Assembly (NCBI RefSeq): GCF_002093975.1
Contig: NZ_KZ084336.1
Span: 24,552-88,551, forward strand
DNA from: Thermoactinospora rubra
GTDB lineage: Bacteria; Actinomycetota; Actinomycetes; Streptosporangiales; Streptosporangiaceae
Reading direction: 5' to 3'
DNA: 64,000 nucleotides
Positions within the stretch are counted from its first letter, which is position 1; every line of letters starts with the position of its first letter. Under the pieces are notes generated by a model that was not told where the DNA came from, made no database searches, and saw only the letters and a list, made by a program, of their open reading frames with translations. Positions 25,466 to 39,316 of the stretch are shown piece by piece. The translations under genes were made by a program, and so were the position numbers.

Positions 25466-26350
25466 GTGACCCCCCACCTCGTGAGGCGACCGCGCCGCAA
25501 GGCGCTCGCCGCGCTCTGGCTCGCCCTGCTCATGCTCGCCGGGCTCGCCGCATCCCCCGCGCACGCCGCGCTCAACCCCTACCAGCGCGGGCCCGACCCC
25601 ACCGACGCCCTCCTGGAGGCCCCGCGCGGCCCCTTCGCGACCGCCTCCACCACCGTCTCGCGGCTGAGCGTCAGCGGCTTCGGCGGCGGCGTGATCTACT
25701 ACCCGACCGACACCAGCCAGGGCACCTTCGGCGGGATCGCCATCTCGCCCGGGTACACCGCCTCGTGGAGCAGCCTCGACTGGCTCGGCCCCCGCATCGC
25801 CTCCCACGGCTTCGTCGTCATCGGCATCGACACGCTCAGCCGCTACGACCAGCCCGCCAGCCGCGGCCGCCAACTGCTGGCCGCGCTGGACTACCTCACC
25901 CAGCGCAGCTCGGTCCGCGGCCGCGTCGACGCCTCGCGGCTGGCCGTGGCCGGGCACTCGATGGGCGGCGGCGGCAGCCTGGAGGCGGCCGACAGCCGGC
26001 CGTCCCTGCAGGCGGCGGTGCCCCTGGCGCCGTGGCACACCACGAAGAACTGGTCGGGCGTCCGCGTGCCGACCATGATCATCGGTGGTGAGAGCGACAG
26101 CGTCGCGCCCGTGTCCACGCACTCCGAGCTGTTCTACGCCTCCATCCCGGCCTCCTCGGAGAAGGCCTACCTGGAGCTCAACGGCGCGTCCCACTTCTTC
26201 CCCAACACCACCAACACCACCATGGCCAAGTCGATGGTGTCCTGGCTGAAGCGGTTCGTGGACGACGACGTGCGCTACGACCCGTTCCTGTGCCCCGGGC
26301 CCGACGGCTCGGCGGTGGAGGAGTACCGGCAGACCTGCCCGCTGTCGTAG
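25466..26350 (+). CDS. Secreted cutinase / polyester hydrolase of the PET-hydrolase family
   Basis: 294 residues from GTG 25466 with an AGGAG site. A Sec signal peptide (about 1-34, cleavage after AHA) precedes an alpha/beta-hydrolase core. The catalytic triad is Ser165 in GHSMGGG, Asp211 and His243. The oxyanion-hole residues Tyr97 (SPGYT) and Met166 and the subsite Trp190 (PWHTTKNW) match Thermobifida cutinases and LC-cutinase. Cys276 and Cys291 form the expected C-terminal disulfide. Long stretches ([30 protein letters not shown]) are near-copies of those enzymes as remembered. It hydrolyses cutin-like polyesters; activity on PET is plausible but unproven. Confidence 0.93.
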   Translation: MTPHLVRRPRRKALAALWLALLMLAGLAASPAHAALNPYQRGPDPTDALLEAPRGPFATASTTVSRLSVSGFGGGVIYYPTDTSQGTFGGIAISPGYTASWSSLDWLGPRIASHGFVVIGIDTLSRYDQPASRGRQLLAALDYLTQRSSVRGRVDASRLAVAGHSMGGGGSLEAADSRPSLQAAVPLAPWHTTKNWSGVRVPTMIIGGESDSVAPVSTHSELFYASIPASSEKAYLELNGASHFFPNTTNTTMAKSMVSWLKRFVDDDVRYDPFLCPGPDGSAVEEYRQTCPLS

Positions 26351-26366
26351 CGTCGCCCGCCTCGCG

Positions 26367-26401
26367 GTGCGGGGACGGCTCCCGCCGCCCCCGCACCTTT
26401 T
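26367..26401 (+). terminator. Rho-independent-like terminator after the cutinase gene
   Basis: GTGCGGGG (26367-26374) pairs with CCCCGCAC (26389-26396), followed by CTTTT. It lies 17 bases after the cutinase stop. Confidence 0.7.
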
Positions 26402-26412
26402 CGCGCCTCCCA

Positions 26413-26441
26413 ATGGCACGTTCAGGCCCTGAACGTGCCAT
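26413..26441. terminator. Perfect 14-bp inverted repeat between converging genes
   Basis: ATGGCACGTTCAGG and its exact complement meet around a single C. It lies between the 3' ends of the cutinase and lhr genes, fitting a bidirectional terminator. The near-perfect palindrome could also be a protein-binding site. Confidence 0.65.
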
Positions 26442-26458
26442 CGCGTTCCCGGAGGGCT

Positions 26459-31396
<4,938 letters not shown>

Positions 31397-31539
31397 GTGC
31401 CCATAGTGCCCCGCCGTACCGACAAAAACCGCTCGGCGGAGCCGCCGGGGCGGGCGGCCCGTGGCGAAGGAAATTCCGGTCGGCGCGGATTGAGCGCCCG
31501 CAGGCCGGAGATGAAGGAGGTGAAGCGAGGTGAGCGCCG

Positions 31540-32031
31540 GTGACTGAAATCGACTACGCGGCATTAGCGGCGAAGCGCGAACGCATCAAACAGCAGTATC
31601 TCCTGCCCCACCGCCCGTCGAGCAGCGCCCGGGGGCTGCACCACTTCGCGCTCGTCTCATCGGACGTGGAACGGACTGTCAGGTTCTATCAGGACCTTCT
31701 GGAATTCCCGCTCACGGAGATCTTCGAGAACCGCGACTACAAGGGCTCCAGCCACTTCTTCTTCGACGTGGGCAACGGCAACCTGCTGGCGTTCTTCGAC
31801 TTCCCCGGCCTGGACCTCGGGCCGTACCACGAGGTCCTGGGCGGGCTGCACCACATAGCCATCTCGGTGGACCCGGCCACGTGGGAGCGGCTGCGGGGCA
31901 AGCTGGAGATGGCCGGCGTGCCGCACCAGATCGAAAGCGGCGCCTCCATTTACTTCAGGGACCCCGACGGCGCCCGGCTGGAGCTGCTCGCCGACCATCT
32001 GGGAGAGATGTACGGCTCTCGCGTGCTGTGA
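31540..32031 (+). CDS. VOC-family (glyoxalase/extradiol dioxygenase fold) protein
   Basis: 163 residues, GTG 31540 with a GCGAGG site nine bases upstream. It contains two beta-alpha-beta-beta-beta halves: GLHHFALVSSDVERTVRFYQ and, later, GLHHIAISVDP, with potential metal ligands in the two GLHH motifs and Glu in RLELLADH. About 30 extra N-terminal residues precede the domain. It could be a dioxygenase or an isomerase; no neighbour indicates the substrate. Confidence 0.85.
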   Translation: MTEIDYAALAAKRERIKQQYLLPHRPSSSARGLHHFALVSSDVERTVRFYQDLLEFPLTEIFENRDYKGSSHFFFDVGNGNLLAFFDFPGLDLGPYHEVLGGLHHIAISVDPATWERLRGKLEMAGVPHQIESGASIYFRDPDGARLELLADHLGEMYGSRVL

Positions 32032-32045
32032 CGCTTTCGCGGTGA

Positions 32046-32240
32046 CTACCGGCGGGAGGCCCGGCGCGCGCGGGAGAAGCCCTCTCGCGGCTGCTCCCTG
32101 ATCTGCGCGTGCCGCTCCGACCGCTCGGCCTTCTCCTTCTGTACGGCCAGGCGCTGGAGCAGGTTGACGTGACGACGCTTGGCACGGCCCGCCTTGCTCT
32201 TGGCTGACTTGGGCGGCGCTTGTTTCGGGGTTTTCGCCAT
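32046..32240 (-). CDS. Small, strongly basic protein of unknown function
   Basis: 64 residues from ATG 32240, about one third Lys/Arg, starting MAKTPKQAPPKSAKSK. No membrane segment. The gene is divergent from DUF3046 with only 36 bases between starts, a position where actinomycetes often keep such a short basic protein. Nucleic-acid binding is possible but unproven. Confidence 0.65.
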   Translation of the reverse strand: MAKTPKQAPPKSAKSKAGRAKRRHVNLLQRLAVQKEKAERSERHAQIREQPREGFSRARRASRR

Positions 32241-32276
32241 GCGCGAGTACCTACCCGCCACCGGCATACTTGAATG

Positions 32277-32471
32277 GTGCGCCTGACCGAATTCTGGAGA
32301 AGGATGCGCGCCCACTTCGGCGACGCCTACGCCGAGTCGTGGGCCCGCGACTACGTCCTGGCTCCACTTGGGGGAAGGACCGTCGAGCAGGCCCTGGCCG
32401 ACGGCATCGGCGCCAAGGAGGTCTGGCGCGCGGTGTGCGAGGTGGAGGAGGTCTCGCCGCGGCTGCGCTAG
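32277..32471 (+). CDS. DUF3046 protein
   Basis: 64 residues. GTG 32277 gives the family-typical start (M)RLTEFWRRM; an ATG one codon upstream is the alternative. The sequence AYAESWARDYVLAPLGGRTVEQAL and the closing EVWRAVCEV are typical of DUF3046, a small actinobacterial protein usually encoded just before recA. Function unknown. Confidence 0.88.
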   Translation: MRLTEFWRRMRAHFGDAYAESWARDYVLAPLGGRTVEQALADGIGAKEVWRAVCEVEEVSPRLR

Positions 32472-32491
32472 CCGTACCCCTCTGAAGAAGG

Positions 32492-32794
32492 TCAGGAGGG
32501 CTCCGCGCCCAGCGCGGCCCTCAGCGCCTGCGCCGTCGCCTCCAGGTCGTCGGTGGTGCCCTGCCCGCCCGGCGACCACAGGAACAGCCAGCCCCGCTGG
32601 GTGGGCGTGGCGAAGACGAGCGTCTGGCGGCCGGTGCGCGGATGCCAGGCCCACAGCACCGGGTCGGCGCCGCCCACCATGCGGCCGACGAGCCCATGGC
32701 CGGGGAGTAACTCGGCGAGGGCCTGCAGGTGGGTGCGCCGCTCCTCGGCGTACGTGCTCGCCACGACCTCAGCATCGCCCCAGGTCACGGCCAT
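32492..32794 (-). CDS. Conserved hypothetical protein beside recA
   Basis: 100 residues from ATG 32794, converging on DUF3046 and divergent from recA. It contains GLVGRMVGGADPVLWAWHP and GWLFLWSPGGQ, a compact beta-rich pattern without known motifs. Codon use is like the neighbours, supporting a real gene. No function assigned. Confidence 0.65.
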   Translation of the reverse strand: MAVTWGDAEVVASTYAEERRTHLQALAELLPGHGLVGRMVGGADPVLWAWHPRTGRQTLVFATPTQRGWLFLWSPGGQGTTDDLEATAQALRAALGAEPS

Positions 32795-32866
32795 GGCAAC
32801 AGTGCCGGCGGAATGCCCGGGAATGTCCGGCGGCGGGTGGGACTTCGAGCACGGTTCCCGGTGTGC

Positions 32867-32880
32867 TCGAACAGCCGTTC
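32867..32880 (+). promoter_or_regulatory. LexA (SOS) box and -10 element of recA
   Basis: CGAACAGCCGTTCG is a perfect match to the Gram-positive/mycobacterial LexA site CGAAC-N4-GTTCG, 109 bases before the recA start. A TACGAT -10-like hexamer follows at 32883-32888, so LexA would block this promoter. This predicts damage induction of recA and probably recX. Confidence 0.88.
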
Positions 32881-32989
32881 GGCTACGATGGAGGGAAGCC
32901 GGACCGTGGTTCGGCGGGAAATTGTCGGTCGCAGGCCGTAGCTTTCTCACGACTGACTCGACCACGACGATCCTCCAAGGGGAGATCCC

Positions 32990-34087
<1,098 letters not shown>

Positions 34088-34110
34088 CCGGTCGCGGTCT
34101 CGCGCGGGTC

Positions 34111-34140
34111 GCCCGGCTCCCGACGAGTGCGGAGCCGGGC
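34111..34140 (+). terminator. Strong hairpin between recA and recX
   Basis: GCCCGGCTCC and GGAGCCGGGC form a perfect ten-base stem around a ten-base loop, 23 bases after the recA stop. There is no clear U-run, so it may attenuate rather than end transcription, leaving some read-through into recX, as known for recA-recX in other bacteria. Confidence 0.75.
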
Positions 34141-34211
34141 CCCGGAAGCGGCGGTCCCCGCTTGGCCTGGCACGGGGCCGGTCCGGCTGGAGGATGAGGA
34201 GGTGACCTGGG

Positions 34212-36104
34212 ATGGACGCGGATGCGCCTCGCGATCCTGCAGGCCAGGGGGAATCCGCTGCCGAGGCGTCCTCCGGCGCGGCGCCGGGTGGGCATGAGCC
34301 CTCGCTGATCCAGCCCGCGCATCCTCGCGACTGGGGAGCCTGGCCGGAGCCGCCGGGGCGGCGTGCCTCGACGCCGCAGGAGCCGAGGCAGGAAGAGCGT
34401 CGGCATCCTTTCTTCGAGTCCGGCTCGGAGGAGGACGACGGTGGTGGCCATCCGTTCTTCGGGCTGTCCTCCGGGGACGACGGGAGCGGGCCGCTGGCCG
34501 GCCTTGCTTCCGGGGACGATGGAAGCGGGCCGCTGATCGGGCTCGCATCCGGGGACGACGGGTCCCGGCCGGCCAGGCGTGGGCGCGGCCGCGGCCGTGG
34601 CCGCCGCAGGCGTGCCGAGCAGACGGCCGAGGGGCATGGCGGGCGTTCCGGAGGGCCTGGGGCGGATGCGCCGGGCTCGCCGGGCTGGTGGCCGGAGCCG
34701 GGTCGATCGGGTGCGCGCCGGCGCGGGGGCGAATCGGGTGGTTGGCCCGAGCAGGAGGCGTTCTGGCGCTCTCGTGCTGATCAAGGGACTGCGTGGCGGC
34801 AGGGTGAGGGTGGCGGACCAGGGGAGCGTGGCGATTTCGAGCATGCTCCTGCTGGGGACGGCGCCTCCGCGCCCGTGGATCGCGAGCACGGCGATCGCGA
34901 GCGCCGAGCTTGGGGCGGAGACGGCGGGCCCGGTGACGCGGCCGAGGCCGTAGCGGATCGCCGGACGGGCGACGGTTCCGGCAGGGCAGCGTCTCCGCCT
35001 GCGGGACCTGGGGAAGGGACCGGTGGGGAGGCGTCTCCAGGGGCTGTATCCGGGGCGCAGGTCTCCGGAACAGAGCCGTCCACTGTGGGTTCCGTGGAGG
35101 GTGTCGGCGGGGAAGAGACTCCGGCGGCAGCATCCGAGACGCCGGTTGGCGGGAGAGCGTCGCCAGCGGCGGGACCCGAGGAGGAGACCGGCGAGGACAC
35201 GCCCCCCGTGGCAGGACCCCGTGAAGCGAGGAGTGAGGAGGGGGAACACCAGGTCAAGGGCCGGGGCCGGGGATACCGGCAGCGGTGGGGGCGCGGATCG
35301 GGGAGCCGCGCGCCGGACGGGCGTACGTCGGCTGGCCAGGCGTCGGACGAAGGCATGTCGGACGGCCGTCCATCGGGTGGTCGTGCGCCGGGTGTCCGAG
35401 TGTCCGACGGTCGTACGTCGGGTGGCGGAGTGTTCGACGATCGTACGTCGGCTGACCTTACGTCGGACGGAGGCATGTCCGATGGCCGTGCGCCGGGTGG
35501 GAGTGCCTCGGGTAGGCGTGGGTCGAGTGGGCGTGGGTCGAGTGGGCGCGGGCGGGGGAGTCGTCTGCCGGACGGGCCGGACGAGGGGTCCCTCGCCAGC
35601 CAGGGGCCGGACGCCGACCCCGAGACGGTGGCGCGCAACATCTGCCTGCGCCTGCTGTCGATGGCGCCCAAGACCAGGGCCCAACTCGCCGAGGCGATGC
35701 GTAAGCGCAACGTGCCCGACGGCGTGGCCCAGGCGGTTCTGGATCGCTTCACGGAGCTCGGATTCATCAACGACGAGGCGTTCGCCGAAGCGTGGGTGGA
35801 GTCGCGGCACCACGGCCGGGGGCTGGCGAGGCGCGCGCTCGCCGCCGAGCTCCGGCACCGAGGCGTGGACCAGGACACGGTGCGGGACGCCGTCGAGCGT
35901 CTAGACCCCGAGCAAGAGCTGGAGACCGCCAGGCGGCTCGTGGAGCGCAAGCTGCCGTCCACGCGAGGGCTGGAGGCCCAGGCGCGGATCAGGCGGCTGG
36001 CGGGGATGCTCGCCAGGAAGGGCTATTCGCCGGGGCTGGCGTACCGGGTCGTGCGGGAGGCGCTGGAGCAGGAGGGCGTCGAGGTGGAGGACGACTTCTG
36101 CTGA
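34212..36104 (+). CDS. recX: RecX with an exceptionally long repetitive N-terminal extension
   Basis: 630 residues from ATG 34212 (GAGGAGGT site). Only the last ~163 residues are RecX, the RecA-filament regulator: ARNICLRLLSMAPKTRAQLAEA starts its first three-helix module. The first ~467 residues are low-complexity: a 13-residue tandem repeat (GLASGDDGSGPL-like), a Gly-Arg tract (RRGRGRGRGRRRR), then acidic Gly/Pro/Ser sequence and many DGR-S/T-SGG units. Codon use there is much looser than in recA. The frame stays open, so one protein is likely, but an internal start near 35600 could also make a normal-length RecX. Confidence 0.85.
   Translation: MDADAPRDPAGQGESAAEASSGAAPGGHEPSLIQPAHPRDWGAWPEPPGRRASTPQEPRQEERRHPFFESGSEEDDGGGHPFFGLSSGDDGSGPLAGLASGDDGSGPLIGLASGDDGSRPARRGRGRGRGRRRRAEQTAEGHGGRSGGPGADAPGSPGWWPEPGRSGARRRGGESGGWPEQEAFWRSRADQGTAWRQGEGGGPGERGDFEHAPAGDGASAPVDREHGDRERRAWGGDGGPGDAAEAVADRRTGDGSGRAASPPAGPGEGTGGEASPGAVSGAQVSGTEPSTVGSVEGVGGEETPAAASETPVGGRASPAAGPEEETGEDTPPVAGPREARSEEGEHQVKGRGRGYRQRWGRGSGSRAPDGRTSAGQASDEGMSDGRPSGGRAPGVRVSDGRTSGGGVFDDRTSADLTSDGGMSDGRAPGGSASGRRGSSGRGSSGRGRGSRLPDGPDEGSLASQGPDADPETVARNICLRLLSMAPKTRAQLAEAMRKRNVPDGVAQAVLDRFTELGFINDEAFAEAWVESRHHGRGLARRALAAELRHRGVDQDTVRDAVERLDPEQELETARRLVERKLPSTRGLEAQARIRRLAGMLARKGYSPGLAYRVVREALEQEGVEVEDDFC
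34461..34575 (+). repeat. 39-bp in-frame tandem repeat in recX
   Basis: Two full copies and one partial copy of a 13-codon unit (GLASGDDGSGPLA and variants) lie in the recX N-terminal extension, just before an Arg-Gly run. A second, looser repeat field with the nonamer GTACGTCGG and related forms covers about 35310-35560. Confidence 0.85.
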
Positions 36105-36423
36105 CGCTCCGCACCGTCGGACCTCCCACGGTCTGCCACGACAGCCTCGTCCACCCTCCCTCGTCCCGACGCGACAGTCCCGTCCGACCTTTCGCGTCCC
36201 AACGCGACAGTCCCGTCCGGCCTCCCACGTTCTGACGCGACAGCCCTGTCCAACCTTCCTCATCTCGGCGAGACAGCCCCGCCCACCCTCCATCGTCCGA
36301 CGCATCGCCCCTTCACCCACCCGCATGGACGGCGCGTGGCGAGCCTGTGTACAACCATCGGCCGATATCCACAGTCAGCCCTCAGAGGGAAGCCGGCCCC
36401 GACCGCCGTGAAATGATCAAGGC
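36105..36423. repeat. Non-coding stretch with five ~33-bp tandem repeats (36138-36300)
   Basis: Between recX and the CPBP gene lie five imperfect units of 32-33 bases starting CGCGACAG(T/C)CCCGTCC, at 36138, 36170, 36203, 36236 and 36269. They are joined end to end with no spacers, so this is not CRISPR. Because 33 is a multiple of three, an 11-residue repeat is open on the minus strand, but it lacks a start context. A short A+T-rich region with GTGTACAACC follows at about 36350. Confidence 0.85.
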
Positions 36424-37287
36424 ATGCCATCGACCCCCGTTCTCAGCACGTCGGCGGCGCGGGTCCTGACCGGTGCGGGCCTGGCCGCGTACGGGCTCGC
36501 CTACGCCTGGCTCCTGCTCACCGGCCACACCCGGATCAGCCCCTCTCTCGATCCCAGCGCGCCGGGCCTGCCGCTGTGGGGCGCGATCCTGCCGCCGCTC
36601 GCCGCCATCGTGCTGGCCAGGCTCGTGCCGCCCCGCAGGGACGTGCCGGTACCGCTGACCGGCCTCCCGCCAGACCGGCTGCGCAAGGAAGCCTGGACAC
36701 TCGCCGGGCTCGCCCTGCTGGTGGCCGCCGTGGTGCCGTTCGCCGAGGGCCTGCTGTATCCCCTGGTGAAGGTGCTGCTGCTCCTCGTCGTCCCACTCGT
36801 CGTCCTCAGGGTGACGAGAGGCGACGGCCCCCGGGCGGCCGCGATCCCGGCCCCGGTCACGTGGGTGGCGCCGCTGCCCGCCGTGGCGGCGTGGTTCCTG
36901 CTCTCCCAGGTGGGCCCGTTCGCCATGCCGTTGCCCGAGCAGCTGCCCGATCCCGTCACGCTCGTCGTCGGGTCGCTGATCACGCTGCTGACCGCGAGCG
37001 TGCTGGAGGAGATCTTCTACCGCTGCTGGCTGCAGACCAGGCTGGAGGCCCTGTACGGCAGGTGGCCCGCGATCATGGTCTCCTCGCTGCTCTTCGCCCT
37101 GATGCACACCACCCGCATCTCTCCCGACGCCGTGGTCCTGGGATTTGCCACGATCGTGGCCTTCCAGGGCGTGTTCGGGCTGATGGTGGGCTACCTGTGG
37201 TCGCGGTACCGCAACGTCTGGGTGATCCTCTTCATCCACATCACGGTGAACCTGGTGTTCGTCCCGATGCTGATCGCCAGACTGTAG
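36424..37287 (+). CDS. CPBP-family intramembrane metalloprotease
   Basis: 287 residues with about eight membrane helices. The three CPBP (Abi/Rce1-like) motifs are in the C-terminal half: EEIFYR, FALMH and HITVN, which bind the catalytic metal in the membrane. Family roles include prenyl-protein processing and bacteriocin self-immunity. Nothing nearby points to a substrate. A single-gene transcript is likely, since A+T-rich non-coding DNA follows. Confidence 0.87.
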   Translation: MPSTPVLSTSAARVLTGAGLAAYGLAYAWLLLTGHTRISPSLDPSAPGLPLWGAILPPLAAIVLARLVPPRRDVPVPLTGLPPDRLRKEAWTLAGLALLVAAVVPFAEGLLYPLVKVLLLLVVPLVVLRVTRGDGPRAAAIPAPVTWVAPLPAVAAWFLLSQVGPFAMPLPEQLPDPVTLVVGSLITLLTASVLEEIFYRCWLQTRLEALYGRWPAIMVSSLLFALMHTTRISPDAVVLGFATIVAFQGVFGLMVGYLWSRYRNVWVILFIHITVNLVFVPMLIARL

Positions 37288-37665
37288 TCCGGAACATCCC
37301 ACAGAGGTTAAATGGTGATATATCGGTAGGAGTCGATATATCGGGTAAAACATCGCAGTGTATGTGCTCGGACACGCTAGCAAAGTCAGCTTTGCTTGCT
37401 CGTTACCTCTTCGACGCATAACCTCGACGGCAGTGAGGAGTTACTCCGCGATGTGCGGATCGCCATACGGTGAACTACCAACCAGCGAGTTTGACTGACC
37501 GAGACGCGGACGGTGCCGGCTCACCGGGTCGGTGCCTGCTTCGTCTTGGCTTGATGACGGTCGCCTTGCTATCGGTCCTGGTGGCGACGCCGATCGGGCC
37601 GTCCGCGCCGCGCTTGTGACCCCTCCCGTTTTCAGGCCGCGAGAGAGCAGGAGGGCGGGGCACCC
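37288..37665. promoter_or_regulatory. A+T-rich 378-bp gap with two perfect inverted repeats
   Basis: GATATATCG (37317-37325) and CGATATATC (37334-37342) form a perfect operator-like dyad with an eight-base spacer. AGCAAAG and CTTTGCT (37379-37396) form a second dyad with a four-base spacer. Base composition is unlike the surroundings up to about 37500. A 46-codon GTG frame (37358-37498) is open but has no ribosome site or recognisable product. The last ~100 bases presumably hold the rny promoter. Confidence 0.6.
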
Positions 37666-39276
37666 ATGGGGACGCTGGTCGTGGTGCTGACAGTGGTGGT
37701 GCTCCTGCTTGCCCTCGTGACGATCGCCACGCTGATCCTGGTCATCCGCCGTACGGCGACGCCGCGCGGGACCAAGCCGACCCCCGAGCAGCTGGCGGAG
37801 GCGCACGACGAGATCACGCGGGCCAAGCTGGAGGCCGGCAAGATCCGCGACAAGGCCGAGTCCGACGCCGAGGAGATCCTGCGCCGCTCCGAGGCCGCCG
37901 CCGAAAGCGCCCTGCAGATGCGCCGGGAGGTCGAGGAGGAGAGCCGGATCCTCCGGGACGAGCTCAAGGAGCTCCGCGCCGACCTCGAACGCCGGGAGAA
38001 GCGGCTCGCCGAGCGCGAGCGGCGGCTCGATGAGGAGGCCAAGCGCCAGGGGGAGCGCGAGCGCAAGCTCGCCGAGACCGAGACGGAGCTGGCGGATCGG
38101 CGCGAGGAGCTGCTGCAGCTGGAGGACGAGCGCCGAGCCGTACTCGAAAGGGTGGCCGGGCTCACGGCCGACCAGGCCAAGGCGGAGCTGATCAAGGAGA
38201 TCGAGAACCAGGCCAAGCGCGAGGCGGCGCTGATCGTCCGGGAGATCGAGAGCGAGGCGCGCAAGGAGGGCGAGAAGCGCGCCACGAAGATCGTGACGCT
38301 GGCCGTCCAGCGGATCGCCGCCGAGCAGACGGCGGAGTCGGTCGTCAGCGTGCTGCACCTGCCCGGGGAGGAGATGAAGGGCCGCATCATCGGCCGGGAG
38401 GGGCGCAACATCCGGGCGTTCGAGTCGACCACCGGGGTGAACCTGATCATCGACGACACGCCGGAGGCGGTGCTGCTGTCCTGCTTCGACCCGGTGCGGC
38501 GGGAGACGGGACGGCTCACGCTGGAGAAGCTCATCCTCGACGGGCGCATCCACCCGCAGCGCATCGAGGAGGCCTACGAGCGCAGCAAGGCCGAGGTGCG
38601 CGACCTGTGTGCCAGGGCGGGCGAGGACGCGCTGGTGGAGCTGGGGATCACCGACATGCACCCGGAGCTGACGCTGCTGCTCGGGCAGTTGCGCTATCGC
38701 ACCTCCTACGGGCAGAACGTCCTCAAGCACCTCATCGAGTCCGCGCACATCGCCGGGATCATGGCGGCCGAGCTCAAGCTGGACCGGGCGCTGCTGAAGC
38801 GCTGCGCGTTGCTGCACGACATCGGCAAGGCGCTGACGCACGAGGTCGAAGGGTCGCACGCGCTGATCGGGGCGGAGATCGCCCGGCGCTACGGCGAGTC
38901 GGAGGACGTCGTCCACGCGATCGAGGCGCACCACAACGAGGTGGAGGTGCGGACGGTCGAAGCGGTGCTGACCCAGGCGGCCGACGCGATCAGCGGGAGC
39001 CGTCCGGGTGCCCGGCGGGAGTCGCTGGAGGCGTACGTCAAGCGGCTGGAACGGCTGGAGCAGATCGCGGCGTCGTTCGAGGGCGTGGAGAAGGTCTTCG
39101 CCATGCAGGCGGGCCGGGAGATCCGCATCATGGTGAAGCCGGACTCCGTGGACGACATCCAGGCGCAGGTCATCGCCCGCGACATGGCCAAGCAGGTCGA
39201 GGAGGAGCTGACCTACCCCGGGCAGATCCGGATCACCGTGGTGCGGGAGTCCCGGGCGACCGAGTTCGCGCGGTGA
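37666..39276 (+). CDS. rny: Ribonuclease Y
   Basis: 536 residues. N-terminal membrane anchor (about 2-27), a long charged coiled coil (about 40-215), a KH RNA-binding domain with [15 protein letters not shown], then an HD phosphodiesterase domain with [12 protein letters not shown]. RNase Y starts mRNA decay by endonucleolytic cutting at the membrane. The recA-recX-rny neighbourhood is common in actinobacteria. The length is close to the family norm (~520). Confidence 0.95.
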   Translation: MGTLVVVLTVVVLLLALVTIATLILVIRRTATPRGTKPTPEQLAEAHDEITRAKLEAGKIRDKAESDAEEILRRSEAAAESALQMRREVEEESRILRDELKELRADLERREKRLAERERRLDEEAKRQGERERKLAETETELADRREELLQLEDERRAVLERVAGLTADQAKAELIKEIENQAKREAALIVREIESEARKEGEKRATKIVTLAVQRIAAEQTAESVVSVLHLPGEEMKGRIIGREGRNIRAFESTTGVNLIIDDTPEAVLLSCFDPVRRETGRLTLEKLILDGRIHPQRIEEAYERSKAEVRDLCARAGEDALVELGITDMHPELTLLLGQLRYRTSYGQNVLKHLIESAHIAGIMAAELKLDRALLKRCALLHDIGKALTHEVEGSHALIGAEIARRYGESEDVVHAIEAHHNEVEVRTVEAVLTQAADAISGSRPGARRESLEAYVKRLERLEQIAASFEGVEKVFAMQAGREIRIMVKPDSVDDIQAQVIARDMAKQVEEELTYPGQIRITVVRESRATEFAR

Positions 39277-39316
39277 CGGCGACCGGCGCGGGCACGCGGA
39301 CGAGCACGCCGGACGG

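Noticed and set aside
36138..36300. Tandem ~33-bp units considered as a CRISPR array
   Set aside because: The units follow each other directly with no unique spacers, they are imperfect, and no cas genes are nearby.
37358..37498. A 46-codon GTG frame in the A+T-rich gap before rny
   Set aside because: No ribosome site, no recognisable sequence, and it covers the inverted repeat; not enough support for a gene.
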